Assembly (NCBI GenBank): GCA_965224745.1
Contig: CBDCZY010000010.1
Span: 620,001 to 684,000 of the forward strand
DNA from: CBDCZY01 sp965224745
GTDB taxonomy: Bacteria > Pseudomonadota > Gammaproteobacteria > Methylococcales > Methylomonadaceae
Direction: 5' to 3'
Length of the DNA: 64,000 bases
In this document: in pieces, positions 53,875 to 61,688 of the stretch
Layout: every line of letters begins with the position of its first letter
How positions within the stretch are numbered: position 1 is the first letter of the stretch
Made by a program: the position numbers and the translations under genes
The notes under the pieces: model-generated
Told to the model about the DNA's origin: nothing
Databases searched by the model: none
What the model saw: only the letters and a program-made list of their open reading frames with translations

Positions 53875-56551
53875 TTAAGGCTGTATTGGAAAACTCCACT
53901 TCAAGTGCATGACGAAGCATCTGATACAAAAGAGCAGTAGGTGCATGTTCAGCAAAACCTTCTTGCTTTTTAATCTTGTCATAGTCTGCTAAAGCGTTTT
54001 CTTTTAGCCAATAAATATAATTTTTACCTTCTTCGTCTTCACTCTCAGTTGCAGTATAGGGACGAATAGGATTTTTTTCTGAAAGTGGCTGGTCATCTAT
54101 TAAGTCACCTTTGAGTTGGTTTGATGCGGATAAGAAGAACTTTTCTAAAATAGGAATATCATCGTCTTTTGTATTATGGAAATAACCTAACTCTTTGAGT
54201 AATTCCAAACCTCGATTTTGATAACCTTGTTGAGTATATATGTTATAGCGTGAAGGAAATAAGGGGTAGAAAAACCATAAATTATACAAATGAGAAAAAC
54301 TCTTGGCATATCGTTGGTGAAACTCCACAGAAGAGGCATGTAAACCAATTACATAAAGTAAAATTTGATGGGCATCACCTTCTTTTCCAATATGAGCCAC
54401 TTGATCTGAGAATTGCTCAAAATCTTCCCGAATTTTGTTTAATAATGTATTTAATTTCTGTAATATCGATAAGGAATTTCCAAACTGACTCTTAGATAAA
54501 AGATTCTCCCCTGTTTTTTGACTCAACCATTTTTGCTTGGAAATGGTGTTAATAGCCAAAATCCCATAAGGTTGATCTCCAATTCTAATAGCAGGAATAC
54601 AGCCTCTGCCACTAACAAAACCAGTAAAAAATGAATGGGTGATATTTTCATCCTGCTCATTAAATACGGGAGTCATCATGCTTTCCATAAAGTACTTAAT
54701 GGTGCCACTCCACATGGCAGTATTCATGGCTTTAGCTTCACACTGATCGGTCTGATAATAATTTTCGGCTAATTTAATCGATGACTCATCTGCATCAATG
54801 CCCAATAATGTTGTTAACCACTTGCCATCTTTTCTAGTAAAAAAGTCATCAGGGTCATCTTCTGATGGCTCTAAAAAATACCGTTGGAATGTTTCCTCAA
54901 AATCTTCATTTTCAGAATAACCTGATGGTTCATCTTCGGTATTATTGGTGGGCGTCCCTTGTGACATAATTGAAAAACCACTGCTACCAAAATGGTGATG
55001 CTCAATGAGTTCTTCCAAGGCCGTTTTAGCTTCCATTTCATCAGCACTCAACTTAACCCCTAAGACAAATAGGCGATCAAAACCAGCATCATAAACATCA
55101 GAACTAAGGTCAACTTTGAACCCCATTCCGACTTTAACGGCTTCTTCAAAATCAAATAACCATTTTGTGTCTGATTTTTGGCATAAATAATCAATATATT
55201 TTACGGCTTTAGCTTCATCCTTTAGGCCTTCAAAGGTTTTCTCCAGCTTAGCAACGATAGCTTCTCCATCGAGTAGCTGGAAGGAATTGATAAATTCTTC
55301 TAAGGTTTGTCCAGCTTTGACGCTATCCTTGGAGTCTTGATAATATTCTGTTAATTTTTCTATTTTTAATTCATTGGTTACCAGTACTGTAAAGTCCTCG
55401 ACAAAAGCTATTTTAAGGACAGTATTGGTATCTAAAGACGGATTAGGGCCAATAATTAACGGATCTGGAATGTTTTGCCCTAATTTATTCAATACCTCAA
55501 TGGGCTTTCCGTTTTCGTCCTTTCCTTTATAACCCATTAAAACGAACTTATCAGGCAGTGTTGTAACTCTAGCGGCTTGTGACCAGGAAGATAACTTAGT
55601 ATTAAGTTCTTCTGTCTTATCAAATTGAATAAAAGTAACTTCAATCTTTGGAAAAGGAGCTTTTGGTGGAGGGGGTTTGTCTTTTAAATTAAATGGAATA
55701 TAGTTTGTAATTAATTCAGCAGCACGTTCTTCATTGTTGTCTGCTGCTTGTATTAATTCTGTAAGAGCATCAGTAGAGGACTCCGCATCGCCATTCGCTA
55801 ACAAAATAGCTTTCCAGTATGTCCTTAGAGCAATTTTCGTCGCATCATCTGGTAATTCTTCCGTTGGAATAATGAGAATAATGTCTTGCTCACTTTCTCT
55901 TACAGGTAGATCATCACTATTTTTTGGAATGTAATTTTTAGTAATCCAATAAGCACGACCAGCTTGAATATTACTAGCAAGGCCTTTCCAGGCAGCTTTT
56001 TGTTGGTTTTGAATGAAAGGTTGCAAGCTTTCCTTTTCTGATTTTCCTGCACTCCAAGTCGACAACCAATAATTGCGGGCTCTTTTTACCTCTGCTTCTG
56101 ATAAGATGTTTTCAAAAGTATCAACCGAACAATCATCGGGAAAGATGCGTACCCATAATTGGTGCTGAATATTCCCATCATCATTAGTTATTTTCTTAAA
56201 CCGTGTCTCAAGACGGACAGGAAAGAGTAAAAATGGGTAATCGTCTGAAAACTGCTGAATATTTTCTTGTGGATCAGTGAAAACCTGGAAATCACCTAAT
56301 AAATTTAATTCTAAATTCGTTACCTCTGCCAGGTTTACTTCTTTTTTTTCTATATCAGCTATTAAACGACGTTCTTCCCGTGTAAGGAGATTTACAGCAT
56401 CACTAGTTGCATCAGATTTTCTCAGGAGATTTTCTTTATTTCGACCTAATTTATTCAGTTTTTCTTTAGCTAAAAACAGAGCTCGTAGAGACTGATCTCG
56501 ACTTTTTTTAGCCTTTTGTAATCCGTCTTGTATATTTTTAAAATCGGGCAT
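53825..56551 (-). CDS. giant-protein operon, gene B/C: 5' part of a split ~1974-residue protein
   Basis: The frame starts at ATG 56551 and encodes 908 residues, of which about the last 17 come from the IS end; native sequence stops after FSNTAL. Residues ~10-95 are a charged coiled coil (LFLAKEKLNKLGRNKENLLR). Next comes DDYPFLLFPVRLETRF with QLWVRIFPDDCSVDTFENIL, then long alpha/beta stretches. GCIPAIRIGDQPYGILAI around residue 650 is another distinctive block. No signal or membrane segments. I recognise no characterised family. It follows the upstream gene by 21 bases. Confidence 0.8.
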   Translation of the reverse strand: MPDFKNIQDGLQKAKKSRDQSLRALFLAKEKLNKLGRNKENLLRKSDATSDAVNLLTREERRLIADIEKKEVNLAEVTNLELNLLGDFQVFTDPQENIQQFSDDYPFLLFPVRLETRFKKITNDDGNIQHQLWVRIFPDDCSVDTFENILSEAEVKRARNYWLSTWSAGKSEKESLQPFIQNQQKAAWKGLASNIQAGRAYWITKNYIPKNSDDLPVRESEQDIILIIPTEELPDDATKIALRTYWKAILLANGDAESSTDALTELIQAADNNEERAAELITNYIPFNLKDKPPPPKAPFPKIEVTFIQFDKTEELNTKLSSWSQAARVTTLPDKFVLMGYKGKDENGKPIEVLNKLGQNIPDPLIIGPNPSLDTNTVLKIAFVEDFTVLVTNELKIEKLTEYYQDSKDSVKAGQTLEEFINSFQLLDGEAIVAKLEKTFEGLKDEAKAVKYIDYLCQKSDTKWLFDFEEAVKVGMGFKVDLSSDVYDAGFDRLFVLGVKLSADEMEAKTALEELIEHHHFGSSGFSIMSQGTPTNNTEDEPSGYSENEDFEETFQRYFLEPSEDDPDDFFTRKDGKWLTTLLGIDADESSIKLAENYYQTDQCEAKAMNTAMWSGTIKYFMESMMTPVFNEQDENITHSFFTGFVSGRGCIPAIRIGDQPYGILAINTISKQKWLSQKTGENLLSKSQFGNSLSILQKLNTLLNKIREDFEQFSDQVAHIGKEGDAHQILLYVIGLHASSVEFHQRYAKSFSHLYNLWFFYPLFPSRYNIYTQQGYQNRGLELLKELGYFHNTKDDDIPILEKFFLSASNQLKGDLIDDQPLSEKNPIRPYTATESEDEEGKNYIYWLKENALADYDKIKKQEGFAEHAPTALLYQMLRHALEVEFSNTALTHLRDLYLQYPVISIS

Positions 56552-56572
56552 AATAAATTAGGGTTTTAATAT

Positions 56573-57283
56573 TTAAGGCGTATTTGGCAACATTTCTGAA
56601 GCATGTACACCTACCAAAACGGGTACTTGATAAAGGATGTAAGCCAATTCGGCTGAGTTCATGTCTTTATGCCAACGGATATGCTTATCATCATGTTGCT
56701 GGTTTATCTTTTCGTTATCATCGCCTTCCAGCATTGGGTTCGCTGTACCTGTACCTTCCAACATTTGATTCGCTGTAATAGTAGGCGTTTCGTTGGTGAT
56801 TTGAATATACTCACCATTTGCCACTGTAGGAGAAAGATCACCCCAGCTTAAATCATTCCACAGCTCTATTTTATTATCTTCAATATTCCCCCCTTCCCCT
56901 ATATCCAACCCAAACCTCGGTTCTCCAGGTCGTTCTTTAATCACAAAAAACCAACCAGCATCATTCCACTTCACACCTTGCTGAGCACATTGTTCATCAA
57001 CTTCATCCTCTTCTTTGCCTGTTCCTCCTTTAGCTTCACAAACGCTAAGGTCAAAACCTAAGAAATAAATATCAGGCTCAACTTTTGCTTCGTATAAAGG
57101 CGATTTTATAATGCTACTTGGCGGATTGTCTTGCTGACCTGATGGAATAGGTGCATATTCTGGCTCAACGTGAACACTGATTCTGATGCATCGTGAACAC
57201 CTATTCTGGTTCATAGTGAACGCTAATTCTGATTTGATGGTGAACACTTTTGCTGTTTTTCCAGAATCGGTGTTCACGATCAA
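56573..57283 (-). CDS. giant-protein operon, gene D: 3' part, cut by the IS21 element
   Basis: The frame runs from an ATG at 57283 to 56573, but the first ~44 residues are read through the IS21 end. Native sequence begins at PIPSGQQDNPPSSIIKSPLY (57151 downward). It includes EPDIYFLGFDLSVCEAKGG, AGWFFVIKERPGEPRFGLD and WNDLSWGDLSP, and ends ILYQVPVLVGVHASEMLPN. A short near-repeat (NQMLEGTGTANPMLEGDDN) interrupts it. It belongs to the same protein as 61689-64000. Function unknown. Confidence 0.78.
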   Translation of the reverse strand: MIVNTDSGKTAKVFTIKSELAFTMNQNRCSRCIRISVHVEPEYAPIPSGQQDNPPSSIIKSPLYEAKVEPDIYFLGFDLSVCEAKGGTGKEEDEVDEQCAQQGVKWNDAGWFFVIKERPGEPRFGLDIGEGGNIEDNKIELWNDLSWGDLSPTVANGEYIQITNETPTITANQMLEGTGTANPMLEGDDNEKINQQHDDKHIRWHKDMNSAELAYILYQVPVLVGVHASEMLPNTP

Positions 57284-57350
57284 TCAGAATCCTTTCCACA
57301 CATTGATTATTGTCCATTGCTAACCTACCTGATTTTAATTGGGACAGGTG

Positions 57351-58895
57351 ATGCCAACACAGAGAATATCAATGCGAAAATTACGCGAAGTACTACGACT
57401 TCGATTACATGCTGACCTCAGCATGCGTCAGATCAGAGACAGTCTTAAATTAAGTCTGGGAGCCATACAAAAAGTCACCCGTAAAGCGGAAGAAATGGGG
57501 CTGGATTGGAAAGCCATAGAGCAACTTGATGATCAACAACTGGCCGGTCAGTTTTATCCTGAATCGGATACCCGACCATCCGATCAATTTCAGTTGCCTA
57601 ACTGGGTTGAGGTATACCAGGAACTTAAACGTAAAGGTGTGACTAAACTGCTGCTATGGGAAGAGTATACCCAGCACTACCCTAATCGCTGCTACAGTTA
57701 CTCGCAATATTGCACGTTGTACCAAGACTGGCAAAAAAAACAAAGACGTTCCATGCGTCAAACCCACAAGGCTGGTGAAAAGCTGTTTGTAGATTATGCA
57801 GGTCAAACCGTGCCTATTGTCAGTAACAGCACAGGAGAAATCAAAACTGCTCAGATATTCGTTGCTGTTTTAGGCGCTTCCAATTACACCTTTTGTGAAG
57901 CGACATGGAGTCAAAAACTACCTGACTGGATTAACAGTCATGTCAGAGCTTTTAACTTCATCGGTGGCGTGCCTACGATGGTGGTTCCAGATAATTTGAA
58001 AAGTGCAGTCACTAAAGCCTGTCGTTATGATCCAGAAATCAATCCTTCTTACCAACAACTTGCCGCACATTATGGTACTGCACTAGTGCCTGCCAGACCG
58101 TTAAAACCCAAAGATAAAGCCAAGGCTGAAGTCGGTGTACAAATCATAGAACGCTGGATACTGGCCAGACTACGACACCATACTTTTTTCTCTTTGGAAG
58201 AATTAAACCACTGCATTAAAGCACTATTAGAAGAGGTGAATAATAAACCGTTTAAACAGCTGAAAGGCTCACGACAACAATGGTTTGAATCCATAGATAA
58301 GCCCGCTCTCTTGCCGCTACCTAAGCAGACTTATCAATATACCGAGATTAAAACGGTCAAAGTCAATATTGATTATCATATTCGCTATGACGATCATTTT
58401 TACTCCGTTCCGCATCATCTGGTCGGTGAAAAGCTTGCGATTCATGCCAAAGAATATGTGATTGAGCTCTACTTCCACAACAAACGCATAACCAGCCACG
58501 CTAGAAAATATCATTCTGGCATGACCACCGTAGCAGAGCATATGCCTGTTAAACATGAAAAGCATCATCAGTGGACACCGGGTCGATTAATGGACTGGGC
58601 AAAAGACATCGGCGATGAAGTCTTGCTTTGGGTTAAAACGGTGCTTAATCAACGACAACATCCAGAGCAGGCTTATAGAGTCTGCCTGGGATTACTCAAT
58701 CTCTCCCGAAGTTATCCTGCTGAACGATTAAATAAGGCGTGTTTGATTGCTAACAAAAACAACTTATACAAACTTAAACACATCAAAGATATTTTGCGGA
58801 GTAATCAAGATCAATTACTGACAGAAAACAAAGAGTCGCTGCCTGCCTTGCCTCAAGCCCATAAAAACATCCGTGGCCCAGAAAGTTTTCACTAA
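57351..58895 (+). CDS. istA: IstA, IS21-family transposase
   Basis: A ~514-residue transposase. An N-terminal helix-turn-helix (RLRLHADLSMRQIRDSLKLS) precedes an rve-type DDE core: LFVDYAGQTVPIV (D), VPDNLKSAVTKA (D) and KAKAEVGVQIIERWI (E). The C-terminal part has the IS21 HYSGMTT...HMP segment (KYHSGMTTVAEHMP). ATG at 57351 is preferred over an in-frame upstream start at 57339. Reading frame is intact. istB follows by 23 bases. Confidence 0.92.
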   Translation: MPTQRISMRKLREVLRLRLHADLSMRQIRDSLKLSLGAIQKVTRKAEEMGLDWKAIEQLDDQQLAGQFYPESDTRPSDQFQLPNWVEVYQELKRKGVTKLLLWEEYTQHYPNRCYSYSQYCTLYQDWQKKQRRSMRQTHKAGEKLFVDYAGQTVPIVSNSTGEIKTAQIFVAVLGASNYTFCEATWSQKLPDWINSHVRAFNFIGGVPTMVVPDNLKSAVTKACRYDPEINPSYQQLAAHYGTALVPARPLKPKDKAKAEVGVQIIERWILARLRHHTFFSLEELNHCIKALLEEVNNKPFKQLKGSRQQWFESIDKPALLPLPKQTYQYTEIKTVKVNIDYHIRYDDHFYSVPHHLVGEKLAIHAKEYVIELYFHNKRITSHARKYHSGMTTVAEHMPVKHEKHHQWTPGRLMDWAKDIGDEVLLWVKTVLNQRQHPEQAYRVCLGLLNLSRSYPAERLNKACLIANKNNLYKLKHIKDILRSNQDQLLTENKESLPALPQAHKNIRGPESFH

Positions 58896-58918
58896 TAGAA
58901 TGACAAGCGAGATTAATT

Positions 58919-59203
58919 ATGTTGGAACAAACCATAACACAACTCAGGCAGCTGAAATTATCAGGCATGGCTAATGCATTGGTTAGCCAGATAGAACAGC
59001 CTAATACCTATGAAGGATTACCCTTTGAGGAACGGCTGCAATTATTAGCGGATAGTGAATATCAAGACAGAGAAAATAGAAAACAGCAGCGCTTACTCAA
59101 AGCCGCTAAATTAAAACTGGCAGCCAACAGCAATGCCATTGATTATCAGCATCCCAGAGGACTGAAACACAGGGCTAATTTGTTCTACCCATACAGGCTA
59201 TAA
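58919..59203 (+). pseudogene. istB: istB 5' part, interrupted by an ISAs1-family element
   Basis: The first 83 residues are IstB (MLEQTITQLRQLKLSGMANA, PFEERLQLLADSEYQDRENR); from 59170 the frame runs into the guest element and stops at 59203. The gene resumes at 61107 after the guest and one copy of the 10-bp duplication. Joined, the sequence reads PRGLKQSMMASLLHCDWL without a break. Without an intact IstB ATPase the IS21 element should not move on its own. Confidence 0.88.
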
Positions 59204-59285
59204 AGAGCAAAGAGATAGCCCTTAAATTGGACAAACCCATAATAACGCAGTATAGTTTTTAAGAAGTTTATTGAGATAAAAAACT

Positions 59286-60338
59286 ATGCCGTTATCACAG
59301 ATATCAGTGAGACCCATATTAAAACATGAAGAGTCAGCCTATGCCTTGTTAATGGAAACTCACCATTATCTGGGCGCTATTCCAAAAATTGGTGAAACCC
59401 TCTGGTACGTGTCGACCTATCAGTCACAATGGGTTGCACTGATCAGTTTTTCAGCCGCTGCATTAAAATGTACGGCGCGTGATCAGTGGATAGGCTGGGG
59501 TTATCGTCACCAGACGGGGCGCCTAAAATTGATTGTTAACAACAGCCGGTTTTTGATACTTCCCTCCTTCACTGAAAAAAACCTGGGCTCACGCATTCTG
59601 TCACTGTGTCTTAAGCGCTTGTCCACTGACTGGGTTGAAAAATATCAGCACCCCGTTGTTCTGGTTGAAACCTTTGTCGACCCAGAGCGATTTCACGGCG
59701 GTGTTTATAGAGCAAGCAACTGGCAGGCAATTGGAATGACCCGTGGTTTTCGTAGAACAACGGCAGGCTATTCTGCTCAGTCAGAACAGAACAAACTGAT
59801 CTTTGTTAAACCCCTGCATAGACGAGCACAAGCGGTTTTATCTCAACCTCAATTGAGTCATCATTTCAATCTAGGTGAGATAAAAATGAAAATAACAAAA
59901 CAGCAAATGCGATCATTACCGAGTTTCTTTATGGATATAAACGACCCTCGGCGCCCACAAGGGCGGCGACATCGACTTTCAACCGTACTGGGAATTGCGG
60001 CGGGTGCGGTACTTTGTGGGATGCGAAGTTACGAAGCTATTTTCGACTGGGCTGACAGTCTCAGCCATAAATCCAGAGAACATTTCCGCTGCCGTTATGA
60101 AAAAGGACGATACACGGTTCCCAGTCTCAGCATTATTAGAGATGTGTTGACGCGAGTTGACCCCAGCGAGCTCGAAGCGGCCTTTATCGCCTGGAATACT
60201 GTTTATGCACAGGATGACGAGTCATTAGCCATTGATGGTAAAACGATGTGCAACGCCATTGACGAGAAAGGGCGGCAAACCCAGATAATGAGTGCGGTTG
60301 GGCATGGCACAGGCATTTGCTACGCCCAAAAAAAGTAG
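59286..60338 (+). CDS. DUF4338 (DruA-like) domain fused to the N-terminal half of an ISAs1 transposase
   Basis: Residues ~1-175 match DUF4338, the fold of DruA from the Druantia defence system: LRLIVNN-like LKLIVNNSRFLILPSF, SLCLKRLSTDWVEKYQHPVV and VETFVDPERFHGGVYRASNW. Residues from ~201 are the ISAs1 transposase N-terminus (SLPSFFMDINDPRRPQGRRH) with first catalytic aspartate in SLAIDGKTM. An internal ATG at 59886 has its own AGGTGAG box, so an unfused transposase could also be made. The frame ends at a TAG (60336-60338) directly after A_AAA_AAG (60329-60335). Confidence 0.85.
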   Translation: MPLSQISVRPILKHEESAYALLMETHHYLGAIPKIGETLWYVSTYQSQWVALISFSAAALKCTARDQWIGWGYRHQTGRLKLIVNNSRFLILPSFTEKNLGSRILSLCLKRLSTDWVEKYQHPVVLVETFVDPERFHGGVYRASNWQAIGMTRGFRRTTAGYSAQSEQNKLIFVKPLHRRAQAVLSQPQLSHHFNLGEIKMKITKQQMRSLPSFFMDINDPRRPQGRRHRLSTVLGIAAGAVLCGMRSYEAIFDWADSLSHKSREHFRCRYEKGRYTVPSLSIIRDVLTRVDPSELEAAFIAWNTVYAQDDESLAIDGKTMCNAIDEKGRQTQIMSAVGHGTGICYAQKK

Positions 60339-61078
60339 GAACATTACCTGTTGGACACGGTTCGGATGAAGTGAAGCAGAGTAATGAAATCAAGTTTGCA
60401 CCTATTCTGCTGGCTCTAATCCCCATTCGAAACAAGGATATCACCAGTGATGCCATTAATACACAAACAGAGTTTGCCGAATATCTGGTGGAGCAGCGTA
60501 AGGCACATTACTATTTGAGTGTTAAAGCCAATCAACCCACATTGCTAGAAGATATTGAAGTCTATTTTTCAACCGTCACCCGCCAGGCTGATTATGAAGA
60601 CAAAGTATCTGTGGGGCATGGGCGAATAGAAATTAGAAGAATCTGGACAACCTCTCAGTTGAACGCTTATGTCACATTTCCGCATGTTGCCCAGGCTTAT
60701 AAAATAGAGAGAGAAATAACGGATAAAAAAAGCGGTCAAACGACAGGGGTAACCGCCTACGGCGTTACCAGTAGAACAGAAGAGGAAGTCAGCCCTCAAA
60801 CTGTTTTGCACAAAGTGCGAGGACACTGGTCAGTTGAAGTGAGTCATTATATTATTGACTGGGTGTTTGATGAAGACCGCTCAACCATTCGCACAGGCTT
60901 TGGCCCTGAAAACATGACCCGTCTTAGACGATTTGCTATTGGACTCATTAAATCAAAGGGAAGCACGGGTGTTTCGAAAAAAATGAGGCAATTGAATAAG
61001 AAAACAAGAGCCGTTCTGGATTATTTAAAGATTACAAATAACAGAGCAAAGCCTTGTGTAGCAGAGGGTCTGGCTTAA
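60317..61078 (+). CDS. C-terminal half of the ISAs1 transposase (-1 frame)
   Basis: Native reading starts at the slip site near 60335 and gives about 248 residues. It has the second catalytic aspartate in ITSDAINTQTEFAEYLVEQR, the KANQPTLLEDIEVYF block, and the glutamate region HYIIDWVFDEDRSTIRTG. The first aspartate lies in the preceding frame, so an active DDE triad needs the fused product. No independent ribosome-binding site is evident at its start, which supports frameshifting or a mutated single gene. Confidence 0.85.
   Translation: MLRPKKVGTLPVGHGSDEVKQSNEIKFAPILLALIPIRNKDITSDAINTQTEFAEYLVEQRKAHYYLSVKANQPTLLEDIEVYFSTVTRQADYEDKVSVGHGRIEIRRIWTTSQLNAYVTFPHVAQAYKIEREITDKKSGQTTGVTAYGVTSRTEEEVSPQTVLHKVRGHWSVEVSHYIIDWVFDEDRSTIRTGFGPENMTRLRRFAIGLIKSKGSTGVSKKMRQLNKKTRAVLDYLKITNNRAKPCVAEGLA
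60329..60335 (+). promoter_or_regulatory. candidate -1 ribosomal frameshift site
   Basis: The heptamer A_AAA_AAG is in the zero frame (codons CAA-AAA-AAG) and is followed at once by the TAG stop. A -1 slip continues V-G-T-L-P-V-G-H in the frame of the downstream ORF. This is the classical slippery sequence of bacterial insertion sequences; a chance mutation in a run of seven A residues is the alternative. Confidence 0.55.
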
Positions 61079-61106
61079 GAACAAATTAGCCCTGGACTGA
61101 AACAAT

Positions 61107-61609
61107 CCATGATGGCTTCACTGTTACATTGCGATTGGCTGAATAAATCACAAAACATACTCATTACTGGGCCTTGTGGCAGCGGTAAAACCTATATTGC
61201 TTGTGCGTTGGGACATACTGCCTGTATGAAAGGCTATAGCGTGAAATATTACCGACTGTCACGGTTAATGCTGGAACTCACTCAGGCAAAAGCAGATGGA
61301 ACTTACAGCAAGGCTCTACAAACATTAGCCAAACTGGATTGTCTGATTATAGACGATTGGGGGCTTGAGCCATTAAAAGCAGCACAACGTAATGATTTAA
61401 TGGAAATTATGGATGATCGTTACGAAAGTGCATCCACCATTATGATCAGTCAATTACCTACGGATCAATGGTATCAATCTATTGGTGACAATACACTGGC
61501 TGATGCTATTTTGGATCGGCTCATGCACAACGCACATCGCATCAAATTAAAAGGAGAATCTATGCGAAAAACACAGTCAAATTTGACTGATGGTGAACAC
61601 TTAGGGTAA
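61107..61609 (+). pseudogene. istB: istB 3' part
   Basis: Carries the ATPase core of IstB: Walker A TGPCGSGKTYIACALG, Walker B LDCLIIDDWGLEPL, sensor MISQLPTDQWYQSIGD, and the C-terminal DAILDRLMHNAHRIKLKGES. The first in-frame ATG (61109) is only the point where the split gene happens to offer a start. It would lack the N-terminal DnaC-like domain that contacts IstA. Confidence 0.88.
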
Positions 61610-61688
61610 AAATAACCTGAATCCAATGCGTGGACAAGGGAAGTGTTCACGATGGCCAGAATCGGTGTTCATGATCACCAGAATACGC

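Larger units (their letters stand above)
59170..61096. mobile_element. ISAs1-family element with DUF4338 (DruA-like) cargo domain
   Basis: A 1927-bp element with perfect 17-bp inverted ends CAGGGCTAATTTGTTCT (59170-59186; complement 61080-61096). The 10-base duplication GACTGAAACA occurs at 59160-59169 and 61097-61106. It encodes a DUF4338-transposase fusion in two frames. Family is assigned from the transposase and the 10-bp duplication, normal for ISAs1. Confidence 0.92.
57152..61688. mobile_element. IS21-family element (carrying a nested ISAs1-family element)
   Basis: AATAGG is duplicated at 57146-57151 and 61689-61694. The ends carry repeated TATTCTGG...GTGAACAC units (four on the left, two on the right, inverted), the multiple terminal repeats bound by IS21 transposases. 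Inside are istA and istB, the latter split at 59170-61096 by another insertion sequence. Total 4537 bp; about 2.6 kb without the guest. Removing it joins MPI to PSGQQ in frame in the host gene. Confidence 0.92.

Noticed and set aside
51760..53883. 20-bp inverted repeat as part of the giant genes
   Set aside because: It is explained by the 16-bp IS ends plus a palindromic TTAA target duplication.
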